From Mycobacterium sp. 1274761.0 (GTDB lineage: Bacteria > Actinomycetota > Actinomycetes > Mycobacteriales > Mycobacteriaceae): a stretch of 64,000 nt of DNA. Positions 41,242 to 52,800 of this stretch are shown here, one piece after another (position 1 is the stretch's first letter; each line of letters opens with the position of its first letter). Both the position numbers and the translations under genes were made by a program. The notes beneath the pieces are model-generated. The model saw only the letters and a program-made list of their open reading frames with translations, was not told the origin of the DNA and did not search any database. The stretch covers positions 86,749-150,748 of the forward strand of contig NZ_LZMC01000056.1 in the NCBI RefSeq assembly GCF_001668615.1, read 5' to 3'.

Positions 41242-41524
41242 AAGTTCTCCAGACCAGATAGTCGATTCGATCGGAACCGTTCCAAAATATACTGAGGGTC
41301 CACCATCGCCACTCACGGGTTTCGGCAACGTCCGTAGTATGCCACCGCCCTCAGTTCAGCAGAGCAGTTCACGGATGGGCGCCCCGCGCGCCCGCCTTCT
41401 GGGCCAGTCCGTTTCGCGCAGATGTTCTCCTACTCATGTGCCTACGGCCCTGGGAGTAGCGGGCTTCTGCGCGAATCAATGCGCGCTGTAGCGTGCGGTA
41501 TCGACGGGACTACAAGGAGGATCG
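41242..41524. other. Intergenic region between mbtH-like gene and ICMT-like gene
   Basis: 283 bp divergent region. Frames crossing it (for example the upstream extension of the mbtH-like frame) lack support. It holds the promoters of both genes; AAAATATACTGAGG near 41285 is AT-rich and could be the mbtH-like promoter, and an excellent AAGGAGG lies 7 nt before the plus-strand GTG at 41525. A GCGC-GAATCAAT-GCGC inverted repeat is seen near 41471-41488. Confidence 0.5.
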
Positions 41525-42199
41525 GTGAAACCCACTTCCAAGAGGTTGGCAGCCGGATTTGTTGAGTCTGTCGCGTGGGGATTGATGCTCTTTCTGGCGG
41601 CAGGCACCCTTGATTACTGGCAAGGGTGGGTTTTTCTGGTGGTGTACAACCTTTCTGGATGGATCCCGGGCATCTATTTGTTGCGAACGAATCCCGTTGC
41701 TTTCGAGCGGCGAATGCGTGGCGGGTCGGCAGCGGAGCCTCGAATGGTGCAGAAGGTCGTCGTTGCCGGCTGGCAGTTGTCGGTACCGGCAGCAATATTG
41801 ATCAGCGCGTTGGACCATCGATTCGGCTGGTCGACGGTCCCAACCGCAATCTCGTTACTCGGCAATGCTCTAGTGGCGGCTGGGCTGATTGTTGTGTTTG
41901 TGGTCGTGATCCAAAACAGCTATGCGGCAGCAACCGTGCAGGTGGGGGGAGACCAGAAGATCGTCTCCACCGGTCTGTATGGTCTGGTGCGGCATCCCAT
42001 GTATATGGGCAATGTGATCACGATCATTGGTATCCCTCTTGCGCTCGGTTCCTACTGGGGACTGCTCACGGTCATAACTGCCGGAGTAGCGCTCGCCTTA
42101 AGAATCCGAGATGAGGAGGTCCTGTTGCAGCAAGAGCTGGACGGCTACCGTGAGTACACGCATCAGGTCCGTTATCGGCTCGTGCCATGCATTTGGTGA
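41525..42199 (+). CDS. Isoprenylcysteine carboxyl methyltransferase-like (ICMT/PEMT) membrane protein
   Basis: A 224-residue protein with about five TM segments (VAWGLMLFLAAGTLDYWQGWVFLVVYNLSGWIP; LSVPAAILISALDH; ISLLGNALVAAGLIVVFVVV; VITIIGIPLALGSYWGLLTVITAGVALAL). The SAM-binding signature of the ICMT/phospholipid-methyltransferase family is present at the C-terminus: STGLYGLVRHPMYMGN followed by RIRDEEVLLQQELDGYREY. It should methylate a small hydrophobic or lipid-linked acceptor at the membrane. Third codon positions are visibly less GC-rich than in neighbours, hinting at later acquisition. It is convergent with the NRPS gene (48 bp apart); tailoring of the peptide is possible but not shown. 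Confidence 0.85.
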   Translation: MKPTSKRLAAGFVESVAWGLMLFLAAGTLDYWQGWVFLVVYNLSGWIPGIYLLRTNPVAFERRMRGGSAAEPRMVQKVVVAGWQLSVPAAILISALDHRFGWSTVPTAISLLGNALVAAGLIVVFVVVIQNSYAAATVQVGGDQKIVSTGLYGLVRHPMYMGNVITIIGIPLALGSYWGLLTVITAGVALALRIRDEEVLLQQELDGYREYTHQVRYRLVPCIW

Positions 42200-42247
42200 A
42201 GGACAACACGGTCCGTCAGCTCATCGGCGCTAATAGCCGCGGCGAAC

Positions 42248-43890
42248 TCAGGGCAGATATATGTCCGACAACGTCGGCATATCTGCCAGGCGTTTACTCA
42301 AGCCCCTGACGGACGGTGCGTTGACCAAATCGGTGACCCCGATTCTGGTATCGAGAGCCGCGCTGAGCATGGCGGTTGCTCGCAGCGCCGAAAGCGAATC
42401 TCCGCCCAAGTCGAAGAACGAATCGTCGAGCCCTAGGCTTTCTAGGTTGAGCACCTCCGCGAAAACGTCAACGAGAATCTCCTCGAGGCGTTTGGCCGCG
42501 GCGCGAGAGTCGCCAATAGTGTGGCGGTACGCGGCAATCGAGTCCGCACCTGGCACCGACTGTGCAGATATCCCGGGGCCGTAGATCTTTTCCAAAAGAT
42601 CGTGCGCGGTCCTATCAATCACGTCCACTGATGAGAGATGCCGTTCGGGGTCGCTGGTCATCTTCACGAAGATCCGCTGCAACTGCTCGACGAGCGCCTC
42701 GATACCGGCCATGGAGAAAATATCGGTGCGGAACTGTACGTGAAGGGCCACTTCATCGCCGGGCATCGCTTGTACGGCCAGTGGGTAATGGTAGTAGTCA
42801 CGAGCGGTGAAATCAGCGATGGCCAAGTCGTGACCGCGAGACAGAGCCGTACTGTCCACCGGGTAATTCTCGAACACGAAAACGGTGTCGAACAGTCGGT
42901 CGTGACCTGCGAGCCGGTGGATCTCGGGCAGCCCCAGGTGCTGATGGTCGACGACGTCGTTGTGCGCCTTTTGCAGCTGATTCAGCAAACTGGAGGTGGT
43001 GGTGTCGGAGGTGAGGGTCGCGCGCACTGGGACCGTGTTGATCAAGAGTCCCAGCATCGACTCTGCTCTCGGAACCTCCGTCGTACGCCCGGAATCCACG
43101 GCGCCCAAAACGACATCATCATTGCCAGTGAGGGTGCTCAACAGCAGGGCCCATGCAGCCTGGAGAACAGTGCTGAGCGTGGTGTGGTGCGAGCGGGCCA
43201 GCTCGCCGAGCGCGTATGTGACGTCTTCCGACACTTTGTAGGCCGCCACCGCGCGGGGCCCCAGTCCCAACCGATCCGGCGGCGCTACCAGAGTGGGTGT
43301 GTCGAACCCGGCCAACATCTCGGTCCAGGCCGCACGGGCATCGTGCAGGTCACGCTCGGCCAGCCAGGTGACGAACCTGCGATAGGGCGCGGGCTCTGGC
43401 AGTCGATACCCCTGATAACTAGCGATGATTTCCTGCAGCAGGATCGGCATCGACCAGCCGTCGAGCACTATGTGGTGGTAGGTCAGCACCAACCGGTGCC
43501 GCTCTGGGGTGATGCGGGTCAATGCCACCCGGAAGGGCGGCTCATTTTCCAGGTCGCACACAGCGGCGCGCTCGTCAGCGCATAGACGCGGTAACTGCGC
43601 ATCAACCTCGGCTCCGCTCAGGTCGACGTAACGCCACGGCACCGCCGGATCGGCCGGGATGAGCTGAACCGGCTCATGGAATTGAGCGTTGAAGCGGGCA
43701 ACCACGTTGGGATGCCGTGAGACGACGGCGTGCACCGCATCACGCAGCCGTAGCGGCTCGAGCGGGCCCGTGATGGTGATATCGAATTGCACCGCGTACA
43801 CGTCGTCACCGTCGCCCTGCGCGGCGCTGGCATGGAACAGAAGGCCCTGCTGTAGCGGAGTCAACGGCAGGACATCGGCCACCGAGTAGC
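42248..43890 (-). other. Terminal C6-PCP6 didomain lacking an adenylation domain
   Basis: C6 begins [18 protein letters not shown] and has the intact [11 protein letters not shown] active site. It ends with [17 protein letters not shown], where the other modules pass into an A domain. Instead, a linker of about 40 residues leads to [34 protein letters not shown], an intact PCP, then the stop. The arrangement looks like a normal module from which the A domain has been cleanly lost. Confidence 0.9.
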
Positions 43891-46800
43891 GCTGGCACAG
43901 GTCGTCGAGTTCTGGCTGGCTCAGCCGAGCAGGAGCGATGTCCGACGGGGTGAGTCCACCGCCCCCTGCGCGCACATGCGCACAGATTCCCGCCAGCGCC
44001 TCGAACCACAACTGGCTGAGCCTGCCCACCTGCGTGGCATCGAGCGACGACGGCGCCCACGTCCAGTCGGCGTGCAGCTGCGGACCGAAGTCGGTGTCGG
44101 CGGTGGCGGCGTTTAGCTCCACGGTGTGCGCCAACGGCAGCGGCAACGTCGCGACCCCGCCGATGAACGCCATACCCTCCGAGCTGATCCGCCAGGCATC
44201 GCCGGGAGTTTCGCCACCCGCCGCCCCTAGGCGTCCCAAGTAGTTGAAACCGATCGTCGGATCCTCGCCGCCCAGCTCAACATCGGAATTCAGATAGCGC
44301 AGCAATCCGTAGGTCGCACCGTCCGGCAAGGCGCGCAGCTGTTCTTTGGCGTCCTTGACCCACGTGCCCAGCATCGATCCGCCGGCGCTGACCTGACCCC
44401 AGTCCAAGCCGGCCACTTCCAGCGCGACCGGATAAAGGGCGGTGAACCAGCCCACGGTGCGCGACAGATCCACATCCGCGGAAACCTCCTCCGCGCGTCC
44501 GTGACCCTCCACATCGATGGTGATCGGCACACCACTGGCACCCGAGAACTCAGCGGCCGCCAACCCGAACGCGATCAACAGAATGTCGTTGATGCCGGCG
44601 TGGAACGCGGCGGGCACCTCTCCCAACAACATCCGCGTGGTGTCGACATCAAGCGACACCGACAAGCGACCGGCTGTGGCGTAGGTATCCAGCGCCGGCT
44701 GCACCGGGGGCAGCACCGCCTGGTGCGCAGTCGCCCGTCGCCACGCCTCGGCTTGAGCCACGACTTCGGGGCTGTGGGCATGATCGGCCAGCAGTGTCGA
44801 CCATCGCGCAAAAGACGTTCCGCCCGGAGGCAGCACGATGGGCTGCCGATTCCGGTGTTGCGCCCAGGCGATGTTCATGTCTTCCAACAGGATTCGCCAC
44901 GAAACGCCATCGACGGCCAAGTGGTGGACGACAAGCGCCAGCTGTCCGGTCGCATCCGCCCACACCGCTGCGACCATGACCCCCGCGGCGGGATTCACGC
45001 GCGACCGCGCCTCGACCAACGCCGCGTCGGACAACACGTCCACGGTTCGCAAGTAATCTTGCGCATCCGCCGCCGCGGGTTCAGGGACGGAAAGAACCCA
45101 GGCTCCGTTGTCGCCACTGTCCACGCGAAGGCGCAACATCGCATGCCGGTCCACGAGCGCCTGCAACAGCGCCGCCACATCGGACCGGGTGGTGCCGACG
45201 GGGGCCTGGAGCACCACCGCCTGGCTGAACTCCTCGACCGGACCCTCCATGCCTTCCAACCACCGCATGATGGGAGTGGCCACCACCGGCCCGACACCGT
45301 GATCGACGACGTCAGGCGGAGCGTCGGTCACCTCGACCACCCGCGCCAACCGAGCCACAGTCTGCTCGGCGAAGACGTCACGCGGCCGGCACAACAGACC
45401 CGCAGCGCGCGCCCGGGCCACCACCTGCATCGACAAGATGCTGTCGCCGCCGAGCTCGAAGAACGATTCGTCGACCCCGACCCGCTCCAGCCCGAGCACC
45501 TCCGCGAATATCCCGGCCAAGATCTCCTCGGCCGCACCGGTCGGGGCGCGGTAGCTATCAACGTCGGTGTAGTCGGGCGCCGGCAACGCGCGGGTGTCGA
45601 GCTTGCCGTTGACAGTGAGCGGGAACGCATCGAGCACGACGACGGCGGTCGGGACCATGTAGCCCGGCAGCCGATGATGCAGCGTCGCACGGATCTCGGC
45701 CGGATTCACGGCCCCGGTTGTCGACTCGGTGACGTACCCGACAAGGCGTTTGTTGCCAGGGCGGTCCTCACGGGCGATCACTGCCGCCTGCTGGACACCG
45801 TCACATCCCGCCAACGCAGCTTGGATTTCACCGAGCTCGATGCGATATCCCCGGATCTTGACCTGTTCATCAGCCCGCCCCAGATAGCGCAGTTGACCGT
45901 CGAGACCCCACGACACCAAATCTCCGGTGCGGTACATGCGAGATCCGGATACGCCAGCACCGGCGAACGGGCACGCCACAAACCGCGATGCGGTCAACGA
46001 CCCCCGCCGCCAGTAGCCGATCCCCACCCCGGCGCCGGCGACATACAACTCGCCGACCACCCCGGGAGGCACCGGGCGCAACCATCTATCCAAAACGAAC
46101 AGCGCTGCCCCCGGCACCGGTGCACCGATTGGTGGTGCACCCGACCCTGGCTGTAGCGGAGCACTCAGCATCACGACCATCGTCGTCTCGGTCGGGCCGA
46201 AGGCGTTGAGCATCACCCGGCCCGGCGCCCACCGATCGACCAGCTCGGGCGGGCAAGCCTCCCCGGCGACTACCAACGCGAGGTCAGCTAACCCCTCCGG
46301 GGACAGCACCCCCGCCGCGGACGGGGTCTCCGTCAGCACCTTGACCTGCTCGGCCACCAGCAAGTTGTGCAATTCCTCCGACGAGCGTGTCACCGCGTCG
46401 GGCACGACCACTACCCGACCCCCATGCAGTAGCGGACCCCAGGTCTCCCATACCGACGAGTCGAAGCCATAGGAATGACACTGCGTCCAGACCCCGGTGA
46501 CAGGTAGATACGCGCCGAGTCTCTCGAGCAGCTGAAGGACGTTGTGGTGAGTGGTGGCCACTCCCTTGGGCACTCCGGTGGTGCCTGAGGTGTAGATCAG
46601 GTAGGCGATGTCGAGTGGCGCCGGCGACGGCAGCGGGGTGTCGGGTTGGGCACCGGCAGCGGGATCTTCGATATCGAGGACCAATACCTCTGTGTCGGCC
46701 ATCCGCGAGCGTAGCCGCGCGTTGGTGAGGACGGCGATCGGCGCGGCGTCCTCGAGCACGAAGTCGATTCGCGCGTCCGGATGCGCCGGGTCGATCGGCA

Positions 46801-49800
46801 CATACGCCGCCCCTGTCTTCATCACGGCCAACATCGCCACGACAGCCTCGGCTGAGCGGTCTGCCAGCAACGCCACACGCTGCCCTGGGCCCACTCCATA
46901 TCCAACCAGTAAGTGCGCCAAGCGATTTGAGGCGTCGTCGAGTTCGCGGTAAGTCACCGAGCGGCCGTTGGTGCGAATGGCAACTGCTGCGGGGGTGCGA
47001 AGGGCTTGTGCAGCGAACCGTTCGGGTATGGACACCGCCGGCGGTAGGGGGGCGGTCAACGCCGCCTGGTTACCCCACGCCTTCAACTGGGCATGCTCGT
47101 CGACGTCGACCACGTCGATCGACGACAGTCGCCGTGAGGGGTCACCGGCGAGCGCTACGACCACCCGCCGCAGCCGCTCAAGCATGGCCTCGATGCTGGA
47201 GTTGTCGAAGGCATCAGTTCGGTACTCGACCACCCCACCGATTCCGGCGGGCTGTCCGGCTTCGTCCCAACGCTCGCCCAACGAGAACGTCAGATCCATC
47301 CGAGCGGATTGGGTCTCGGCCGATATCGGCGTGATTTCCACGTCACCCAAAGTCAGCGTGCTCGCGGCATTGTTTTGCCAGGCCAGCGATACCTGGACCA
47401 GCGGATGGTGGTTCAGGCTACGGGTGGGGTTGAGTCGCTCCACCAACAACTCGAACGGCACATCCTGATGCTCGAACGCCGCCAGGCTGCGCCGACGAAC
47501 CTGGGCCAGCACCTCAGCGATTGTCGGATCGCCCGTAAGGTCGACCCGCAACACCAATGTGTTGACGAAGAAACCGACCAGCTCGTCGAGCGCCGGGTCG
47601 CGGCGGCCGGCGATCGGGAATCCAACCGCCACATCGGAACTGCCGCTGAGCTTTGCCAGCAGCACGGCCAGCGCAGCCTGCATCACCATGAAACTGGTCG
47701 CGTTGTGTTCACCGGCGACCCGAGCAGTCTGAAGCTGCATCTCGACGGGCCAGTCCACCGGCACTTCCGCGCCGCGGTAGTCGGCCTCCGGTGGATAAGG
47801 TCGATCGGTGGGCAACTGCAACCGCTCCGGTAGCCCGTCCAGGGCGTGTTCCCAGTAGGCCAATTGCGCGGTGATTCTGCTGTCGTCATCGGCCGGATCA
47901 CCCAGCTGCGCGCGCTGCCACAGCGTGTAATCGACATACTGCACCGGTAGCGGCGCCCAATCCGGTGCTCGCCCTGCGCATCGACTGGCGTATGCCGTGC
48001 CGAGATCTCGCACCAGGGGAGCGATGGACCAACCATCGGCGGCGATATGGTGCAGGACCGCTACCAGCACATGTTCTTGTCCGTCGATCCGGAAAAGCCC
48101 CGCTCGCAACGGAATCTCGACTGCCAAGTCAAACGGGGCGCGAACGACCGAGCCGATTTCGTCATGAATACGCGCCGCCGTCCAGGCGCTGGCATCAATG
48201 AACTGCCAACCGATGTCGGCCCGCTCAACAGGCACCACCACCTGTTCCGGGATGCCTTCCGGCGCCGAGAAGAGGGTGCGGAGACTCTCATGGCGATCCA
48301 CCACGTCGAGCAGCGAGGCCCTCAATGCTTCGATGTCCAGGTCACCGTTGAGCCGAAGAGCGACCGCCAAGTTGTAGATCGGTGACGGCCCCTGTAGCTG
48401 GTCGATGAGCCACAACCGGTTCTGGGCGAAGGACAACGGCACGACCGCGGGGCGCTCGACGGGGACCAGTGGCTCCAATAGGTCTTCACCGGCGCCCACG
48501 CGCAGCGCCAGCCCGGCCACGGTCGGCGCCTCGAAGATGTCGCGCACTGCCAGGCCGGCATCCAGGCCGGTGTTGATCGCGGCCACGACCCGCATCGCCG
48601 ACAGCGAATCCCCACCCAAGTCGAAGAAGGATTCGTCGACTCCCACGCGCTGCACACCGAGCACGCGGGCGTAGATGCCCACCAGAATCTCCTCGACCGC
48701 ATTCGAAGCGGCGCGGTAGCGATCGGTATCGGTGTAGTCCGGAGCCGGCAGCGCTCGGGTATCGAGTTTGCCGTTGACCGTCAGTGGCAGTTCATCGACC
48801 TTCATCACGGCCGCAGGAACCATGTAATTCGGCAACCGCTCAGCAAGGCTGGAGCGCAGCGCGTGCGGGTCGGCTGTCCCGGTGACATAGCCGACAAGGC
48901 GTTTGTCCCCGGGGCGGTCCTCGCGGGCGATCACCGCCGCTTGCTTCACGCCGTCCAAGCCGACAAGGGCCGCCTGAATGTCGCCGAGTTCGATGCGATA
49001 TCCGCGGATCTTGACCTGATCGTCAGCGCGACCGAGGTACTGCAGTTGCCCGTCGGAACCCCACCGCACCAAATCTCCGGTGCGATACATACTGGCCCCG
49101 CTCCCGGCGAACGGGCATGCCACGAACCGCGACGCAGTCAACGCACCGCGGCCCAGATATCCGCACGCCACACCGCTTCCAGCCACATACAACTCACCGA
49201 CCACTCCCGGTGCGACCGGATGCAACCAAGCGTCGAGCACGAAGAACGCAGCGCCGGGCACCGGCGAACCGATCGGCACCACACCTGAGCCCGCGGTCAA
49301 CGGTGCACTGAACGACGTGTACCACGTCTCGGTCGGGCCGTAGCCGTTGATCATCGTGCGGCCGGGTGCCCAGCGATCCACCACCTCGACCGGGCACGCT
49401 TCGCCCGCTACCACCAACGCCACCGAATCCAAGCCCTCCGTCGACAGCGCTGCGACCGCAGAAGGAGTTTGGTTCAAAACGGTGACGTGTTCTTCAATGA
49501 GCAAGGCCCGGAAGCTATCTGGGGAACCCGCCACTGCTTCGGGCACCACCACCAGGCGCCCGCCGTGCAGCAGAGCTCCGAAGATCTCCCACACCGACAC
49601 ATCGAACGCCAACGAATGCCACTGCGACCACACCTGGCCGTCCAGCTTCAAACCAACGTCCAAGGAGTCCAATAGGTTTGTCACGCTGCGATGAGTGACC
49701 GCGACGCCCTTGGGTAGCCCAGTGGTTCCAGAGGTGTAGATGATGTAGGCGAGGTCGTCTCCCGCAGGCGCCGGAAGGTTCGTGCTCGGCTGGGTGTCGA

Positions 49801-52800
49801 TGCGGGGGTCCTCGATCTCGACGACCGGGATATCGCCCACCTCTAACCGAGACCTCAATTCCCCGTTGGTAATTGCCGCAACCGGCGCCGCGTCGGCGAG
49901 GATCACAGCGATTCGCGAGTCAGGGTGTGCTGGGTCTACCGGCACATAGGCCGCGCCGGTCTTGAGCACCGACAGCAGCGCAACGATCGCGTCGATCGAA
50001 CGCGACATCACCAAGGCCACGCGTTCGCCCGGTTTCGCACCGAGGTCAGCCAGCAGATGCGCCAACCGGTTCGCGGCATCATTGAGTTCCTGATACGTCA
50101 ACGAGCGGCCCTCGAAGGTCACCGCCAACGCTTCCGGAGAACGCGACACCTGTGCATCGAACAGAACCGGGATAGAAGCCGGATCAGCCGCCGCCGTTGT
50201 CAACGCTGGCCAGTGACCGAGCGCTTGCAAACGTGAGTGTTCGACCTCATCGAGCACATCGACCGAAGACAACCGACGATCCGGGTCGCCGGTGATCGCC
50301 ATCAACACGCGCTCGAATCGCTGAACCAGTGCTTCGATGCTGGCCGCATCGAAGATATCGGTGCGGAATTCCACTGCCCCAGTGATCCCCGCGGGTTCGC
50401 CGTCCGTGCTCCAGCGCTCCGCCAGCGAGAACGTCAAATCCATTCGGGCAGTGTGTGTTTCCGCTGGCAACTGGGTGACTTGAACGTCGCCTAAAGCGAG
50501 TTCAGCGCCGGCGTTGTTCTGCCCGGCGAAGTTCTGCCATGCGAGCAACACCTGTACCAACGGCTGATGAGCCTGCGATCGGGTCGGGTTGAGCCGGTCT
50601 ACCAGCACCTCAAACGGCACATCTTGATGCTCGAAGGCGGCCAGGCTCCGCTGTCGCACCTGTGTCAGCAGGTCCGCAATGGTGGGATCGCCGGTTAGAC
50701 CGACGCGCAGAACCAAGGTGTTGACGAAGAATCCCACCAGCTCATCCAGGGCTGGGTCACGCCGGCCGGCGATCGGAAATCCCACGGCGACATCGCGACT
50801 CGCACTGAGCTTCGCCAGCAGCACCGCCAGTGCGGCCTGCACCACCATGAAGCTGGTGGCGTTGTGCTGGCGCGCTACTTGATTCACCCGCTGCTGAACC
50901 TCAGCCGGCCAATCGACGACCACGGTCGCCCCCCGGTAGTCGGCCACCGGCGGATACGGTCGATCGGTCGGAAGCTCAAGGCGCTCCGGAATTCCTGATA
51001 GGGCACGTTCCCAATAGGCCAACTGGTTTGCGATCGGGCTGTCGGTGTCTTCGAGATCGCCAAACTGCGCACGCTGCCACAACGTGAAGTCGACATACTG
51101 CACCGGAAGGTCTGCCCAGGCGGGTGCGGTCCCCGCGAGCCGTGCTGCATACGCAGCGCCAAGATCGTTCACCAACGGTGTGATCGACCACCCGTCGGCG
51201 GCGATGTGGTGCACGACGCCTACGAACACATGCTCGTCATCGCCTACTCGCAGAATTGTTGCGTGGAAGGGGATGTCTGTCGCCAGATCGAAAGTGTGCC
51301 GGGCCGCCTCCTCCACGGCTTCCCGCACCCGGCTTTCCGACCACCCCACTGCGTCAACAGCTTCACAGTCGACGGTCGCCTGCTCGGACGGCACAACAAC
51401 CTGCTGCGGCACCCCATCCACCGCCGGGAACACCGTGCGCAGCGACTCATGCCGAGCCACCACATCACCCAGCGCCGCCCGCAATGCCTTGACATCCAGT
51501 GGTCCACTGAACCGCAGCGCGACCACCATGTTGTAGACCGGTGAGTGACCCTGCAGCTGATCGATGAACCACAACCGGTTCTGGGCAAAGGACAGCGGAA
51601 CTGGCGTCGGGCGCTCGACCGGCAATACCGGTTCCAGGCCAGCGGAGTCTGCGACGACACGCGACGACAACTGCGCAACCGTAGGCGCTTCGAACAAGTC
51701 ACGCACGGTCAAACCGGCGTCCAAAGTCTTGTTGACAGCGGCTATTACCCGCATCGCGGACAGCGAATCACCGCCCAATTCGAAAAACGAGTCATCGACG
51801 CCGACACGCTCCGACCCGAGTACTCGGGCATAGATGGCGGCCATGATCTCCTCGGTCAGGCCGGTCGGGGCGCGGTAGTCGTCGGTAACCGTATATTCGG
51901 GCGCCGGCAGGGCTTTCTTGTCGATCTTTCCGTTAACCGTCAGAGGCAGCTCGTCGAGTACCACAACCGCTGCCGGAACCATGTAGGCCGGCAACCGCTC
52001 CGTCAGCGCACCCTGAACCGCAGCGGGAACCGCTGGGCCCGTCACATATCCGACCAGTCGCTTGTCGCCTGGCTGGTCTTCGCGCGGGACCACGACCGCC
52101 TGCTCCACGCCGTCGCAACCGGCCAACGCTACCTGTACCTCACCGAGCTCGATGCGATAGCCGCGAATCTTGACCTGCTCGTCGGCGCGCCCCAGGTACT
52201 GGAGTTGCCCGTCAATGCCCCATCGCACCAGGTCTCCAGTGCGGTACATCCGCATTCCCGGGTCACCGAACGGGCACGCGACGAACCGCGAACTAGTCAA
52301 CGACGACCGACCCACATACCCGTAGGCCAGCCCTGCACCGGCCACATACAGTTCTCCGACCACACCGGTCGGCGTTGTTCGCAATGACCCATCCAGCACG
52401 AAGAAGGCCAAATGAGCTAATGGCTCACCGATCGGACTGACGGGGCTGTCGAGATCGGTCGCGACGATCTCCCGGAACGACGCATGCACCGTCGTCTCGG
52501 TGATGCCGTACATGTTGATCAACCGCGGCGAGTCCGGGTGTTCATCCAGCCAAGCGCGAAGACGTTGGGGCTCAAGCGCTTCGCCGCCGAACACGACGGC
52601 CTGGAGCTTGAGCTGCGGAGCCCGCGACGAAAGCCCATCAGCGGTTTGTAGCGCATAAAAGGCGGAGGGGGTCTGGCTCAACACACTGACCTGCTCAGCA
52701 ACCAGCAGCGCATGGAGGTCTTGGGGTGAACGGACGACGGCATCGGGCACCACGACGAGCCGTCCCCCGCCCAGTAGTGCACCAAAGATTTCCCACACCG

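Noticed and set aside
44501..46156. 551-codon plus-strand frame inside NRPS2, and many similar frames across 42-64 kb
   Set aside because: All are antisense shadows of the repeated NRPS domains and recur at equivalent positions in each module.
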